Below, one piece after another: positions 1 through 11,501 of a DNA stretch of 64,000 nt. This DNA comes from Kitasatospora aureofaciens (lineage in GTDB: Bacteria > Actinomycetota > Actinomycetes > Streptomycetales > Streptomycetaceae): NCBI RefSeq assembly GCF_001188955.3, contig NZ_JPRF03000029.1:1-64000 (forward strand), in the 5' to 3' direction. Under the pieces are notes generated by a model. It saw nothing but the letters and a program-made list of their open reading frames with translations. It was not told the origin of the DNA and searched no databases. The position numbers and the translations under genes were made by a program. Position 1 is the first letter of the stretch; each line of letters begins with the position of its first letter.

Positions 1-276
1 CGACTGCCCGCCGCCGGTGCCGCCGGTGGCGGGGTGCGCCGCGGGGCCGCTCGGCGAGGCGCCGGGCGTGATCGTCTGAGCGGGCGTCTGGCTCTCGGAC
101 TGGGGCGGTGCGGCCTGTGCGGCCTTGCCCGGTGAGCCGCCGTCACCTCCGCCCTGATCGGTCATCAGCCAGGCGATCAGGGCGACTACCGCCGCGACGG
201 CGACGAGCACGACGGCGCGCCGACGCCAGTAGATCGAGGCCGGCAGCGGTCCCACGGGTTGACGCAGAGAGGGCAC
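1..276 (-). CDS. Membrane-anchored protein of unknown function, N-terminal part only
   Basis: The gene runs off the left edge, so only the first 92 codons are seen. From a GTG at 276 the product has a short basic N-terminus (WRRR), one hydrophobic segment at about residues 20-38 (VVLVAVAAVVALIAW) and then a Gly/Ser/Pro/Thr-rich, low-complexity extracellular linker. This is a type II single-pass or uncleaved-signal topology. The gene is divergent from mutY. No catalytic domain lies in the visible part, so no function is assigned. A TTG two codons upstream (282) is an alternative start. Confidence 0.6.
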   Translation of the reverse strand, partial: MPSLRQPVGPLPASIYWRRRAVVLVAVAAVVALIAWLMTDQGGGDGGSPGKAAQAAPPQSESQTPAQTITPGASPSGPAAHPATGGTGGGQS

Positions 277-467
277 GATCAAACTCTACGAGACTGTGTG
301 TGGCGATTGACTCACCAACACCGCACCGACGTCCCTTCTTTCACATGATCCGTAATTTGATCCGTCCGAGGGAGCTCCCGAACCGGGACGTACCGCGCAT
401 TTCGACCGAATCGGAACGCAGTGCTCCAGTTCGGTTGCGTCCACCGCCGTGGGAGGATCGAAGGGCC

Positions 468-1382
468 ATGACTGCCATCACCGCCACCGAAGCCCCCTCG
501 CTGCCGCTGCCGCTGCCGCTGCTGCACTCGACCGTCATCGACTGGTACGAGGCCAGCAAGCGCGACCTGCCCTGGCGTACCCCGGACGCGACGCCCTGGG
601 CGGTCATGGTGAGCGAGTTCATGCTCCAGCAGACCCCGGTGAAGCGGGTGCTGCCCGTCTGGCGGGCCTGGCTCACCCGCTGGCCCACCCCCGCCGACCT
701 CGCCGCCGAGGCACCCGGCGAGGCGGTCCGGATGTGGGGCCGGCTGGGCTACCCGCGCCGCGCCCTGCGGCTGCACGCGGCCGCCGTGGCGATCACCGAG
801 GAGCACGGCGGCGGGGTCCCCGATGACCACGCCACCCTGCTCTCGCTGCCCGGAGTGGGGGAGTACACCGCCGCCGCGGTCGCCTCCTTCGCCTTCCGCC
901 AGCGGCACGTGGTGCTGGACACCAACGTGCGCCGGGTCTTCGCCCGGGCGGTGACCGGCGTCGAGTACCCGGCGATCGCCACCACCGCCGCCGAGCGCCG
1001 CACCGCGACCGCGCTGCTTCCCGACGACGCCGCGACGGCGGCCACCTGGGCGGTCGGCGTGATGGAGCTGGGCGCGCTGGTCTGCACCGCCCGCGGCCCG
1101 GAGTGCGGGGACTGCCCGCTGTTCACCGCCTGCGCCTGGCAGCGGGCCGGCCGCCCGCCGTACGAGGGCCCGGCCCGGCGCGGCCAGACCTACGAGGGCA
1201 CGGACCGTCAGGTCCGCGGCAAGCTGCTCGCGGTGCTGCGCGAGGCGCACGGCACGGTGCCGCAGGCCCGGCTGGACGCCGTCTGGCCGGACGCGGTGCA
1301 GCGCGCCCGGGCGCTGGACGGCCTGGTCGCCGACGGCCTGGTCGAGCCGGTCGAGCAGGGCGTCTACCGGCTCCCCCAGTAG
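468..1382 (+). CDS. mutY: A/G-specific adenine DNA glycosylase MutY
   Basis: Removes adenine mispaired with 8-oxoguanine in base excision repair. The 304-residue product has the catalytic Glu50 in VSEFMLQQT, the helix-hairpin-helix LPGVGEYTAAA at 127-137, the catalytic Asp151 in LDTNVRR, and the C-X6-C-X2-C-X5-C iron-sulfur ligands at Cys206, 213, 216 and 222. It is about 45 residues shorter than E. coli MutY, so the C-terminal 8-oxoG-sensing NUDIX-like domain is reduced. The ATG at 468 was chosen because GGGAGG lies at 451-456 and the homologous region begins soon after. The reading frame stays open upstream to 108, but that stretch is low-complexity and non-homologous. Expressed alone and closed by a strong hairpin. 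Confidence 0.93.
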   Translation: MTAITATEAPSLPLPLPLLHSTVIDWYEASKRDLPWRTPDATPWAVMVSEFMLQQTPVKRVLPVWRAWLTRWPTPADLAAEAPGEAVRMWGRLGYPRRALRLHAAAVAITEEHGGGVPDDHATLLSLPGVGEYTAAAVASFAFRQRHVVLDTNVRRVFARAVTGVEYPAIATTAAERRTATALLPDDAATAATWAVGVMELGALVCTARGPECGDCPLFTACAWQRAGRPPYEGPARRGQTYEGTDRQVRGKLLAVLREAHGTVPQARLDAVWPDAVQRARALDGLVADGLVEPVEQGVYRLPQ

Positions 1383-1404
1383 GCGGGACGACGACAACAC
1401 GACG

Positions 1405-1439
1405 GCGCCCCCGGCAGGTTTCGAGCCTGCCGGGGGCGC
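1405..1439. terminator. Bidirectional terminator between mutY and the efflux gene
   Basis: Perfect 14-bp stem (1405-1418 with 1426-1439) and a 7-nt loop, lying between two convergent genes. Confidence 0.85.
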
Positions 1440-1457
1440 TGTCGTGCGAGGGGACCG

Positions 1458-3053
1458 TCAGACGGCCGCGGCCTCCAGCGAGGCCTCGGCCGGCTTCTCG
1501 CCCTTGCCGGTGCCGCGCAGCGGCACCTCGCGCAGGAACACCGCGGCGGCGATGGCGATCACGGCCACTCCGGCGCCCCACAGGAAGACGGTGTGCATGC
1601 CGTTGGACACCGCGTGGTGGTAGGCGTCCTGGATGTAGTCGGGCATCTTGCGCAGTTCGGCCGGGCTGGTCTGGCCGGGGTCCTTCGCGCCGCCCGGGGG
1701 CAGCGGCTTCCCGGCCAGCAGCTGGCCCATGGTGTCCTTCACCCGGTTGTTGAACAGCGCGCCGAACAGCGCGACGCCGAACGAACCGCCGATGGTGCGG
1801 AACAGGGTGGCGGTGGAGCTGGCCACGCCCATGTCCTTGAGCTCCACGCTGTTCTGCGCCACCAGCATGGTGATCTGCATCAGGAAGCCCATGCCGGCGC
1901 CGAGCACGATCATCCAGCAGGCCGAGGTGAAGCTGCTGGTCCCGACGCCCATGGTGGAGAGCAGGATCAGGCCGCCGGTCATCACGACGGTGCCGATGAT
2001 CGGGAAGATCCGGTACTTGCCGGTCTTGGTGACGGCCTGGCCGACCACCAGCGAGACGACCAGCATGCCGAACATCATCGGCATCAGCAGCAGGCCGGAG
2101 TTGGTCGCCGAGGCGCCCTGGACTATCTGCTGGTAGAGCGGGAGGAAGACGGTCGAGCCGAACATCACGAAGCCGACGATGAAGCCGATGATCGAGACCA
2201 GGGTGAAGTTCAGGTTCCTGAACAGGCTCAGCGGCAGCATCGGCTCCTGGGCGCGCTGCTCGACGTAGCAGAAGCCGATCAGCGAGGCGACGGCGAGCGC
2301 GGCGAGGCCGAGGATCTCCTTGGAGCCCCAGGCGTACTGCTGGCCGCCCCAGGTGGTGATCAGCACGAGCGAGGTGATGCCGACGGTGAGGAGCACGGCG
2401 CCCGGGTAGTCGATCCGGGCGGTGTTACGGACCTTCGGCAGCTTCAGGGTGGCGATGACCACGGCGAGCGCGATCACGCCGAGCGGCAGGTTGATGTAGA
2501 AGGTCCAGTGCCAGCTCAGGTGGTCGGTGATGAAGCCGCCGACCAGCGGGCCGCCGATGGTGGCCAGGGCCATCACGGCGGCGAACATGCCCTGGTACTT
2601 GCCGCGGTCACGCGGCGGGACGAGCGCGCCCATGATCGACATGACGCCGACCATCAGACCGCCGGCGCCGAGGCCCTGCACGGCGCGGAAGCCGATCAGC
2701 TCGTTCATGTTCTGCGACAGGCCGGACAGCGCCGAACCCACCAGGAAGATCACGATCGAGGTCAGGAAGGTGCCCTTGCGGCCGTACAGGTCGCCGAGCT
2801 TGCCCCAGATCGGGGTGGAGGCGGCGGTGGCCAGGGTGTAGGCGGTGACCACCCAGGACAGGTGCTCGGCGCCGCCGAGGTCACCGACGATGGTCGGCAT
2901 CGCGGTGCCGACGATCAGGTTGTCGAGCATGGCCAGCAGCATCGTGACGACCAAGCCGACCATCACGAGGCGGATCTCGCGGGGTGACCGCGGCTGTTCC
3001 TCCTCGGCCGTCTTGTCCTCCGGTACCGGGCCGGCGGTCTTGGGCTGTGACAT
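1458..3053 (-). CDS. DHA2-family MFS multidrug efflux transporter (EmrB/QacA type)
   Basis: Proton-driven drug exporter of the inner membrane, 531 residues, in the 14-helix DHA2 size range. The product shows the DHA2 motif A form GKLGDLYGRKG after the second helix, a motif-C-like GPLVGGFITD stretch in helix 5, and about 14 hydrophobic segments. The ATG at 3053 (MSQPKTAG) has GGGAG upstream. The frame is open 31 codons further, but that part overlaps the intergenic control region. Divergent from a TetR-family gene, the usual arrangement for a repressor-controlled pump. Substrate cannot be read from sequence. Confidence 0.88.
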   Translation of the reverse strand: MSQPKTAGPVPEDKTAEEEQPRSPREIRLVMVGLVVTMLLAMLDNLIVGTAMPTIVGDLGGAEHLSWVVTAYTLATAASTPIWGKLGDLYGRKGTFLTSIVIFLVGSALSGLSQNMNELIGFRAVQGLGAGGLMVGVMSIMGALVPPRDRGKYQGMFAAVMALATIGGPLVGGFITDHLSWHWTFYINLPLGVIALAVVIATLKLPKVRNTARIDYPGAVLLTVGITSLVLITTWGGQQYAWGSKEILGLAALAVASLIGFCYVEQRAQEPMLPLSLFRNLNFTLVSIIGFIVGFVMFGSTVFLPLYQQIVQGASATNSGLLLMPMMFGMLVVSLVVGQAVTKTGKYRIFPIIGTVVMTGGLILLSTMGVGTSSFTSACWMIVLGAGMGFLMQITMLVAQNSVELKDMGVASSTATLFRTIGGSFGVALFGALFNNRVKDTMGQLLAGKPLPPGGAKDPGQTSPAELRKMPDYIQDAYHHAVSNGMHTVFLWGAGVAVIAIAAAVFLREVPLRGTGKGEKPAEASLEAAAV

Positions 3054-3120
3054 GGGGTGGGGTCTCCCGGAGGTGGTTCGGACGAGCGTCGCGCCGGGTG
3101 GCGGCTCACTTACTTGTCGC

Positions 3121-3167
3121 CCGGCTAGTTTATCGATCGTCGGCACGGTAAGCTGTTTCCTAGCCGG
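3121..3167. promoter_or_regulatory. Candidate TetR operator / divergent promoter region
   Basis: Inverted repeat CCGGCTAG (3121-3128) ... CTAGCCGG (3160-3167) with a 31-bp spacer, inside the 209 bp between the divergent efflux and tetR genes. The arms are perfect. The long spacer means it could be two half-sites rather than one operator. Assignment to the TetR protein is inference from position. Confidence 0.45.
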
Positions 3168-3262
3168 TCGTCAAGCCAGTTTTAATACCGGCCCCCTGGG
3201 CAGGGAGAATGAGCCCGGGGCGGACGCCCACCCTGGGGTCCGCAGCAGTCACCGACGCAGTC

Positions 3263-3907
3263 ATGAGGCAGGCCATGGGCACTCCGCACAGCCCCCGCAG
3301 CGACACCCGGGCTCGCATCATCGAGGTGTCGCTGGAGCTCTTCTCGGAGCACGGCTACGAGCAGACCTCACTGCGCGAGATCGCCGACCGCCTGGGCGTC
3401 ACCAAGGCCGCGCTCTACTACCACTTCAAGACCAAGGACGACATCGTCCTGGGCATCGTCGAGCGGATGGCCGCGCCGATCGACGAGACCATCGCGTGGG
3501 GCCGGGAGCAGGAGTGGAGCCCGGACACGCGCGACGAGCTGATCCGCCGCTTCGCGGACGGGATGGCCGAGCGGGCCCCGCTGCTGCGCTTCTTCCACGA
3601 GAACCAGCCGGCGCTGCGGGAATCCCCGGCCGGGCTGGCCTTCAAGGAGCGGATCATCACCATGATGCAGCTGGTGCACGGGCCGGAGGCGAGCTTCCAG
3701 GACCGGCTGCGCGCCGCGATGACGCTGTTCACCGTCCACTCGTCGATGTTCCTGCTCCAGCACGACGGCAAGGACCCCGTCCCCGCCGAGAACGTGTGGG
3801 GCGAGAAGGTGCCGGTGGCCGACCTGGACGAGGCCCTGGAGGCCGCCCGGACGGTCGCGCTGGAGATCGGCGGCCGGATCAGCCACCCCGCCCGCGTCGG
3901 CGGCTGA
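3263..3907 (+). CDS. TetR/AcrR-family transcriptional regulator
   Basis: Ligand-responsive repressor of about 214 residues. The N-terminal helix-turn-helix is clear: RIIEVSLELFSEHGYEQTS, then LREIADRLGVTKAALYYHF, the canonical TetR recognition helix ending in YYHF. The all-helical C-terminal ligand domain is not diagnostic. It most likely controls the divergent DHA2 pump. The start is uncertain: ATGs at 3209, 3263 and 3275 are all in frame with poor ribosome sites. 3263 or 3275 leaves the usual 10-20 residues before the HTH. The gene converges on the M23 peptidase gene with only 30 bp between. Confidence 0.85.
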   Translation: MRQAMGTPHSPRSDTRARIIEVSLELFSEHGYEQTSLREIADRLGVTKAALYYHFKTKDDIVLGIVERMAAPIDETIAWGREQEWSPDTRDELIRRFADGMAERAPLLRFFHENQPALRESPAGLAFKERIITMMQLVHGPEASFQDRLRAAMTLFTVHSSMFLLQHDGKDPVPAENVWGEKVPVADLDEALEAARTVALEIGGRISHPARVGG

Positions 3908-3937
3908 GACGCCGCGCCCCCTGGAACGCCGTATCCG

Positions 3938-4858
3938 CTAGAACGCCGTGACGCCGTGTCCGGAGAGGTAGGCGATCGGGTCGACCACCGCGCCGTAGCG
4001 GTTGCTGGTGCGGATCTCGAAGTGCAGGTGCGGCCCGGTCGAGTTGCCGGTGTTCCCGGACAGCCCGACCCGCTCGCCCGCCGACACCCGTCGGCCCGCC
4101 GAGACCGACAGCGTGGAGAGATGGGCGTACTGCGCGAAGTGCCCGTCGGCGAGCCGCAGCACGACCTCCTTGCCGTACGCGCCGTCCCAGGCGGCCGACA
4201 CCACGGTCGCGTCGCCGACCGCCAGCACCGGCGTGCCCGGGGAGACCGCGAAGTCCACCCCGGTGTGGTACCCGGCGGCGTACTCGGAGTCGTGCACCCC
4301 GAAGGGGTTGCTGGTCGGTGCGTCGGGCACCGGCGCCGACCAGCCGGGCTCGGGCGGGGCGGCGGGCGCGGGCTCCGGTTCCGGGGCGGGCGCCGCGGCG
4401 GGCGCGGGCTCGGCGGGCTCCGCTCCGGGCGGCAGCAGGTTGGGCGCCACGGCCACGAACGCCTGCGCCGAGGGGGCGCCGTCCGGCAGCTTGTACGGGC
4501 TGGGTCCGGCCACCTGCACCAGGCCCGGGTCGGGCACCTTGGCCCGCGGGGCGGTGAAGGCGGAACTGCCCGGCGTGGTCGGCCGGACGGTCTGCGCCGA
4601 GGCACTGCCCGGGGCGGCCGCCAGCACGACGCCCGCCATCAGCGCGGCCGCTCCCACGGAGACCACCGCGTGGTCGCGCTCGACCCGCTGCCGGCTGCCC
4701 GGCAGGGTGGCGTGCCGGGGCGTGGCGAGCAGGCGCAGCGGCGCTACGGCGCGGCTGCGGACGGCGTGGCCGATCCGGGGCTGCCAGGCGGCCGCCTGGG
4801 CCGTCGCACGGACGGCGAGCCGGCGCAGGGCCGGCCCCATGGGCGGGACGGTGGACAT
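3938..4858 (-). CDS. Secreted M23-family peptidoglycan endopeptidase
   Basis: Zn metallopeptidase that cuts peptidoglycan cross-bridges, 306 residues from ATG 4858 (MSTVPPMGP). An unusually long basic N-terminal region precedes a hydrophobic export segment (AALMAGVVLAAAPGSASAQ), so this is a long signal peptide. A Pro/Ala/Glu-rich linker of about 50 residues follows. The C-terminal LytM domain carries the zinc ligands in GYHTGVDF (H-X3-D) and HLHFE. Acts outside the membrane in wall remodelling. Upstream is a short dyad (4981-4995) and a 388-bp gene-free region. Substrate bond not deducible. Confidence 0.88.
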   Translation of the reverse strand: MSTVPPMGPALRRLAVRATAQAAAWQPRIGHAVRSRAVAPLRLLATPRHATLPGSRQRVERDHAVVSVGAAALMAGVVLAAAPGSASAQTVRPTTPGSSAFTAPRAKVPDPGLVQVAGPSPYKLPDGAPSAQAFVAVAPNLLPPGAEPAEPAPAAAPAPEPEPAPAAPPEPGWSAPVPDAPTSNPFGVHDSEYAAGYHTGVDFAVSPGTPVLAVGDATVVSAAWDGAYGKEVVLRLADGHFAQYAHLSTLSVSAGRRVSAGERVGLSGNTGNSTGPHLHFEIRTSNRYGAVVDPIAYLSGHGVTAF

Positions 4859-4980
4859 CGCCTGTCGTACCTCACGGTCGTACGGGGGGCAGCGCGAAGC
4901 GCCCGATCGGGGTGCTTTCGCGGAGCGGGGGACCACTCAGGTTTAACGGTCACCTGACGCAGCCCCAAAAGCGGCGATGT

Positions 4981-4995
4981 ACTACGGCGTGTAGT
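4981..4995. promoter_or_regulatory. Dyad ACTAC-N5-GTAGT upstream of the M23 peptidase gene
   Basis: Perfect 5-bp arms separated by 5 bp, 122 bp upstream of the peptidase start. BlaI/MecI-type repressors bind ACTAC-N4-GTAGT-like dyads; here the spacer is one base longer. The rest of the gap (4859-5159) shows no gene. Confidence 0.35.
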
Positions 4996-5159
4996 CATCG
5001 CGGGTCCTGGAATTCCGGCCGACGGAGCAATGATCATGAGATCCGATCAACCGAGCCCGGCCCGATCCGTACCGCGGTCCCGTCGGGCCGTGCTACTAGG
5101 GCCGGTCGTACCACGCCGAACCCCTGTGACCAGCGCCACCCGGCGAGGGCGCGGAAAAG

Positions 5160-5201
5160 CGTCCGGCCCGCCCCCGCGCGGTGGCGGGGGCGGGCCGGAC
5201 G
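5160..5201. terminator. Terminator of the M6 metalloprotease gene
   Basis: Perfect 18-bp GC stem (5160-5177 with 5184-5201), loop of six, about 45 bp past the stop codon on the minus strand. Confidence 0.85.
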
Positions 5202-5246
5202 TGGAGACTTCAGTGCCGCGCGATCACGACCTGACCGTCAGGACGA

Positions 5247-7598
5247 TCAGTTGTCGACCGGGCGGACCCGGATCCAGGTCTCCAGGTAGTTCGCGGACTC
5301 GTTCTCGACCTCGATGCTGGTGCCGGTCTTCGGCACGTCGACACCGGCGTACTGGTCGTCCTTCGACCACCAGGACTTCAGGTCGTTGAACTCGTCGACG
5401 CCCTTGGACTTCGGGATGACCGTCTCGACGTCAGCCTTGTGCAGGGTCAGCGCCGGGACGCGGCGCGAACCGAAGGTGGAGTCGAAGCCCTGCATGCGAG
5501 GACGCATCAGGGTGCCGTCCGACCACTTCATCGGAGCCGGGTGCGAGTCGACCGGCAGGACGAGGCCGTGGCCCGGGTGGGCGCTGACGTTGTTGTCGGT
5601 CTGCGACTCGTCCCAGTACCAGATCAGCAGGCCGGGCTGGTACGAGTAGTGCTCGACCCAGTTGGGCTTGGCGGCCGAACCGAAGTTGTACGGGCCGGTC
5701 TTCAGCGTCTGGTCGAACGACACGTACTGCTTGTTCTCCGCGATGTAGTACTGCGCGTAGTCCTTGGTGTACGAGCCGCCGAAGCGGGTGAAGCCGGCGG
5801 CGGTCCAGCCGTTGTCGCCGTGCTCCACGTCGTCGCTGAACAGGGTGGCGCCGTCGGCGACCACCGCGACGTTGTCCACCGCGAAGCCGCGGTAGTGCAG
5901 GCCGCCGTCGGTGGTGTTGTGGTAGCGGAACTGGATCTTCTTGCCCGCGTAGGCGTCCAGGTTGAACGACAGGTCACCCCAGGCGGCGGTGAGGCCGCTG
6001 AGGGCCGGACGGCCGTTCTCCTTGGGCAGGGCGGCGCCGTTCCAGGTGCCGTCCACGACGGTCCAGGTCTTGCCACCGTCGGTGGAGACCTCGCCGAAGG
6101 CGTAGTCGAAGTCCGGCTCCAGCTCGTACCAGGCCTTGGCGTTGATGCCGGCCTTGGTCTTGCCGGTCAGGTCGATGTCCCGGGTCAGCGTGACGTTCAG
6201 GTTGTCGGCGCTGCCGCTCCACCACTCGCTGCCGCCCGCGAAGGGCTTGTTGATGTCGGTGGTGATGCTCTTCTTCGGCAGGTCGACGATGAGCGCCTGC
6301 GGCAGGTTGGAGTTGTACTCCACCGGGCCGATGTGGTGCGTCGACTCGGTGCCGGCCTTGGCGCGGTCGACCTTCAGCCAGCCGAGCTGGTACTTGCTCC
6401 AGGCGTCGAGGTCGTTCGGCATGTCGCCGATGCTGTCCTTGCCCTCGCCGAGCCAGGAACCGGAGGACATCAGCGACCAGAAGCCGACCGAGTTGTCGAT
6501 GCCCTTGCCGGCGGTGTCGTAGAGGTCCGGCAGACCGAGGTCGTGGCCGTACTCGTGGGCGAAGACGCCGAGGCCGCCGTTCTCCGGCTGCATCGTGTAG
6601 TCGCCGATCCAGAGGCCGGTGTTGCCGACCTGGACGCCGCCGAGCTTGTTGCCGTCGGGGCCGGCCTGGCCCGTCAGGTTGCCGTAGACGTAGGAGCGGT
6701 GGGCCCACAGGGCCTTGCTGCCCTGCTTGCCGCCGCCGGCCGACTTGTCCTCACCGGCGTGCACGATCTGGAAGTGGTCGATGTACCCGTCGGGCTGGTT
6801 GAAGTTCCCGTCGTGGTGCGAGCCGTAGCGGTCCCACTGGTCGTACTGGGCCAGCGTCGCCTTGATCTGCGCCTCGGTCTGACCCTTCGCCAGCTGGTCC
6901 TTGTACCAGATGTCGACGGCGTCGCGGATCAGGTCCTGGGCGCTGGCGCAGACGTTGGAGCCGCAGTAGTCGGAGCCGTACCGGGCCTCGTTCCACGGCA
7001 CCCTGACCCAGTCCGAGACCACGCCGTCGACCGAGTAGCGGCCCGAGGACTGCTTCTCGTAGAAGGTCTTCAGCGAGGGCTTGTCCTTGGAGAAGTACAG
7101 GTCCTGGTAGTGCTGCTGGTTGTAGTCGGCCTGCCAGGCGGTCGAGTTGTTCGTGGCGCGGTCCGGCGCCTCGATCTCGTTGTGCTTGGGGCCGGCCTCG
7201 CCGCCGTACTTGACCTTGCCGTCGGCGGTCTTGGTGGTGTTGTCGACCTGGTCGCCGAAGTCGACCAGGATCGTGAAGATCTTGTCCGTGCGCTCACGGG
7301 CGAGCTCGACGTACTTGTCCTTGCCGAGCTTCACACTGGTGCTGCCGTTGTGCTGCTCGACCTGGGCGGTGCCGTTGAGCAGCTGCTCGGTGGCAGCCTT
7401 CTTCTCGGCGTCGACCTTGGCGGTCAGCGGGCCCGGGATGTTGTGCTCGGTGTTGACGCCCTGGACCGCGTCGGCCGGGTCCTTCGGAACCGGTGCGGAG
7501 CCGGCTGCCACGGCGCTGCTGGGGAACAGCCCCGCGCCGAGCGTGACGATGACCGCCGCCGCGGTGGTGACCGCTGCGGCTCTCCTGGTGGTCTTCAA
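5247..7598 (-). CDS. Secreted M6-family metalloprotease (immune inhibitor A-like)
   Basis: Extracellular Zn endopeptidase. The zinc motif HEYGHDLGLPDLYD lies at about residue 348, followed by the second half of the catalytic domain and beta-rich C-terminal modules. The TTG at 7598 is chosen as start: GGGGAGGG lies 11 nt upstream and the product then opens with a clean signal peptide (KTTRRAAAV ... FPSSAVAAG), giving 783 residues. An in-frame ATG at 7676 would add 26 residues not typical of a signal. A propeptide of roughly 100 residues precedes the protease domain. Monocistronic with its own terminator. In Bacillus this family degrades antibacterial peptides; here the target is unknown. Confidence 0.85.
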   Translation of the reverse strand: MKTTRRAAAVTTAAAVIVTLGAGLFPSSAVAAGSAPVPKDPADAVQGVNTEHNIPGPLTAKVDAEKKAATEQLLNGTAQVEQHNGSTSVKLGKDKYVELARERTDKIFTILVDFGDQVDNTTKTADGKVKYGGEAGPKHNEIEAPDRATNNSTAWQADYNQQHYQDLYFSKDKPSLKTFYEKQSSGRYSVDGVVSDWVRVPWNEARYGSDYCGSNVCASAQDLIRDAVDIWYKDQLAKGQTEAQIKATLAQYDQWDRYGSHHDGNFNQPDGYIDHFQIVHAGEDKSAGGGKQGSKALWAHRSYVYGNLTGQAGPDGNKLGGVQVGNTGLWIGDYTMQPENGGLGVFAHEYGHDLGLPDLYDTAGKGIDNSVGFWSLMSSGSWLGEGKDSIGDMPNDLDAWSKYQLGWLKVDRAKAGTESTHHIGPVEYNSNLPQALIVDLPKKSITTDINKPFAGGSEWWSGSADNLNVTLTRDIDLTGKTKAGINAKAWYELEPDFDYAFGEVSTDGGKTWTVVDGTWNGAALPKENGRPALSGLTAAWGDLSFNLDAYAGKKIQFRYHNTTDGGLHYRGFAVDNVAVVADGATLFSDDVEHGDNGWTAAGFTRFGGSYTKDYAQYYIAENKQYVSFDQTLKTGPYNFGSAAKPNWVEHYSYQPGLLIWYWDESQTDNNVSAHPGHGLVLPVDSHPAPMKWSDGTLMRPRMQGFDSTFGSRRVPALTLHKADVETVIPKSKGVDEFNDLKSWWSKDDQYAGVDVPKTGTSIEVENESANYLETWIRVRPVDN

Positions 7599-7809
7599 CG
7601 TTGTGACGCCCTCCCCGACCGAGCCGACTCTTGGCCAAGGCCCGGTAAACCAATATGAAAGACAGGTGGACGTCATTTGACCGAAGTGGGGCTGGAAAAG
7701 ATAGACCTTGACCCTGACATGGCCACGGCGCTATGCTCGCCGATTTTCCGTCAGTTGACGGACGGTTGGAAAACCCCAGGTCCGGGGCGTGCGGGGGGAG
7801 GCGGAACGC

Positions 7810-7843
7810 ACCGAGCCCCCGGCGCGAACGCCGGGGGCTCGGT
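7810..7843. terminator. Terminator of clpC
   Basis: 15-bp perfect stem (7810-7824 with 7829-7843) and a CGAA tetraloop, 30 bp past the clpC stop codon. Confidence 0.88.
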
Positions 7844-7873
7844 GGCTGTGAAGTTGTCTGTTAAAAGTTGCCT

Positions 7874-10393
<2,520 letters not shown>

Positions 10394-10954
10394 CGTTTAT
10401 CGCTCCTCAGAGCGGTCGGGCAGTTCGGGGTCCGTCCCCGCCCTGTCCTTCCGCATGCTAGTCCCGCTCAGCGGCGCGGCCCACGGATTCACTCCCCGGT
10501 AGAGGAGCGAGATGCTGCGCGACCAGCCGACACCAATCCCAACCTGATGCTGGGAATCGGTGTTCCCACAGGTGGGCCGGATGCACCGGAAACCGCTACG
10601 CCATCGGCGAACAAGAGCCGCCGGGGCGGAGCCGGACCCTCTTCGGCCGGTCGTACATGCTGCCCCTGGACGGGTCGAAGAACCCGTCCACCTGCATTCA
10701 TACCCGGTATCGGGGCGCTTCTCGCGCAGTTTCCGCGGTGGCGGTGTTCGCCTGGCGAGAAGTCGGGCCGCGGTGGCGGTGGTTCAACGGCAGCCGGGTC
10801 GGTCGTACGCCGTCCCTGGGGTGTGCGCGTTACCGCTTCGCTCCTACAGCGTTGCACAGCTCGTCATTGTTCCGCCGCCCGAGCCCGCCGCCCCGGACGG
10901 GTCGTTCCGGCGCGGGCCCCGGTGCCGGTGGCGCCGCGCTCCCGGGGTGCGCGC
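10394..10954. other. Gene-free region upstream of clpC
   Basis: Holds the clpC promoter. Short open frames exist on both strands but have no recognisable product, no ribosome site and skewed composition. No RNA gene was seen. Confidence 0.5.
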
Positions 10955-10989
10955 CGCGGGGCGCGGAGGGGTTCCCTCCGCGCCCCGCG
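10955..10989. terminator. Terminator of lsr2
   Basis: 16-bp perfect stem (10955-10970 with 10974-10989), 3-nt loop, about 70 bp downstream of the lsr2 stop on the minus strand. Confidence 0.8.
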
Positions 10990-11059
10990 CGTGTGTCGTC
11001 GGTGCCCTACGCGGCCGCCGGGGCTCCGCATCCGCTCCGGCGGGCCGGTGGCGCCGGGT

Positions 11060-11410
11060 TCAGGACGCGTTGGCCTTGTCGTAGGCCTCGCGGACGGTGC
11101 TCGGCACCCGGCCGCGGTCGTTGACGTCCATGCCCTGCTCCTTGGCCCACGCGCGGATCTTCGCGGTGTCGGGAGCGCTGCCGGACGGGCGCGCCGCGGT
11201 GCCGCGGCCCGGACGGCGGGCGCCGGCCAGCCGGCCGCTCTGCTTGCGCCCCTTCTCCACGTACGGCGCCAGCAGACCGCGCAGCTTGTCCGCGTTGGCG
11301 CTCTTCAGGTCGATCTCGTAGGCAACGCCGTCGAGCGCGAACGTCACCGTCTCGTCCGCCGAACCGCCATCGAGATCGTCTTCAAGAATGACCTGCACCC
11401 TCTGTGCCAC
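11060..11410 (-). CDS. lsr2: Lsr2 nucleoid-associated DNA-bridging protein
   Basis: Actinobacterial H-NS analogue that bridges AT-rich DNA and silences acquired genes. 116 residues: N-terminal dimerisation domain (MAQRVQVILEDDLDGG, then YEIDLKSANADKLRGLL) and C-terminal DNA-binding helices with the AT-hook-like RGR in NDRGRVP. The GTG at 11410 has AAGGGAAG upstream. Monocistronic. Length and both domains match family members. Confidence 0.96.
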   Translation of the reverse strand: MAQRVQVILEDDLDGGSADETVTFALDGVAYEIDLKSANADKLRGLLAPYVEKGRKQSGRLAGARRPGRGTAARPSGSAPDTAKIRAWAKEQGMDVNDRGRVPSTVREAYDKANAS

Positions 11411-11501
11411 GGGCTTCCCTTTCCGCTAAACGACCCATTGCCTAAGGAAAGGAAAGCGCCTTTCACCGGAAAACACAAACCCTTGACCGGTCCGGACCCG
11501 C

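Noticed and set aside
4921..4960. AGCGGGGGACCA motif resembling part of a ydaO (c-di-AMP) riboswitch near a cell-wall hydrolase gene
   Set aside because: It is on the strand opposite to the peptidase gene, and the other conserved riboswitch blocks (GGGGTGAATC and the pseudoknot arms) are missing.
10489..11124. Overlapping short open frames on both strands between clpC and lsr2
   Set aside because: No ribosome sites, no protein-like composition, and they overlap the lsr2 terminator.
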